Positions 32,068 to 32,370 of a DNA stretch of 32,370 nucleotides are shown here, one piece after another. Position 1 is the first letter of the stretch. Every line of letters begins with the position of its first letter. Below the pieces are notes generated by a model. The model was not told the origin of the DNA. It saw only the letters and a program-made list of their open reading frames with translations, and ran no database searches. This DNA is from Rhodobacteraceae bacterium EhC02 (GTDB taxonomy: Bacteria; Pseudomonadota; Alphaproteobacteria; Rhodobacterales; Rhodobacteraceae). The position numbers and the translations under genes were made by a program. The stretch lies in assembly GCA_001650895.1 (NCBI GenBank), contig LXYH01000026.1, positions 1 to 32,370 on the forward strand. Direction: 5' to 3'.

Positions 32068-32370
32068 ATGACGAAGAAGAACCATGACAGCGACGTTGCC
32101 TTCATTCAGGCCCTTGCGGAACTGCTGCGCGAGAATGACCTGACCGAGCTGGAAGTGATGCGCGAATATGGCGAGGATGACAGCCTGAATGTCCGCGTCA
32201 GCCGCGTAGCCCCCCAGGTGACCTATGCCGCCCCGGCGGCACCGATCCAGTATGCGGCAGCCCCCGCCCCGGCTGCCCCCGCCGCCGCCGCGCCCGCCGC
32301 TGCCGCGACGCAGGATCCCGCCACGCTGCCGGGTGCCGTGACCTCACCAATGGTCGGCACTGTCTACATG
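32068..32370 (+). CDS. accB: Acetyl-CoA carboxylase biotin carboxyl carrier protein, 5' part
   Basis: ATG 32068 (GAGGA upstream) opens 101 codons that run off the window. MTKKNHDSDVAFIQALAELLRENDLTELEVM with GEDDSLNVRVSR is the conserved AccB N-terminus, followed by an Ala/Pro linker (about 52-90) and the start of the biotinyl domain (AVTSPMVGTVYM). The biotinylated Lys in the MKM motif lies beyond the edge. accC would be expected next. Confidence 0.93.
   Translation, partial: MTKKNHDSDVAFIQALAELLRENDLTELEVMREYGEDDSLNVRVSRVAPQVTYAAPAAPIQYAAAPAPAAPAAAAPAAAATQDPATLPGAVTSPMVGTVYM

Noticed and set aside
1-32370. CRISPR array
   Set aside because: The repeats present (GGGGN array, 14-bp and 11-bp tandems) have no spacers; no cas gene is seen.

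Overview
The window reads as a high-GC alphaproteobacterial chromosome, most likely from a Rhodobacteraceae-type bacterium. Pointers are a GapR (DUF2312) protein, a FliM-like SpoA protein, a bacterial transglutaminase-like cysteine peptidase, a short-chain-fatty-acid-type XRE regulator, TAXI-TRAP transport and pervasive G/C third positions. Genus assignment from sequence alone is not safe.

Layout. 1-1506: the end of a Gly/Asn repeat protein with a strong terminator, a small secreted protein, and a LapG-like peptidase on the minus strand. 1742-8190: a catabolic block on the minus strand (Asp/Glu-racemase/EutA-like protein, M24 peptidase, diaminopropionate-ammonia-lyase-like PLP enzyme, TAXI-TRAP permease and binding protein) with an AsnC/Lrp regulator divergent from the lyase. 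The first three genes are translationally coupled and match three of the enzyme types of ectoine/hydroxyectoine degradation, but the set is incomplete, so the substrate is open.

8357-15224: a compact 6.9-kb genomic island inserted in the 3' end of tRNA-Thr(TGT). It is bounded by a perfect 16-bp direct repeat of the tRNA end. A tyrosine integrase lies beside the tRNA. Inside are a small serine recombinase behind an array of AGGGT repeats, and a rightward operon of five unrecognised genes whose longer intercistronic gaps hold hairpins; a strong Rho-independent terminator closes the operon. No capsid, tail, conjugation, toxin or defence gene is recognisable. This is the least explained part of the window.

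15338-20883: an iron-type ABC permease, a Rhodobacterales-like conserved protein, gapR, a two-helix membrane protein and a FadJ-like fusion whose dehydrogenase half has lost catalytic residues. 21050-24055: a small acidic protein and a DksA/TraR-type zinc-finger protein; divergent from them is a persulfide/sulfur operon (persulfide-dioxygenase-like MBL, two YeeE/YedE half-transporters, DUF442). An FNR-like box sits between the two groups. 24106-25260: a FliM-like protein. 25347-28687: a CbrA-like transporter/sensor kinase with a small membrane protein and a receiver-only response regulator. 28795-31846: an XRE/ScfR-type regulator and an acyl-CoA synthetase. 32068-end: the start of accB, cut by the window edge.
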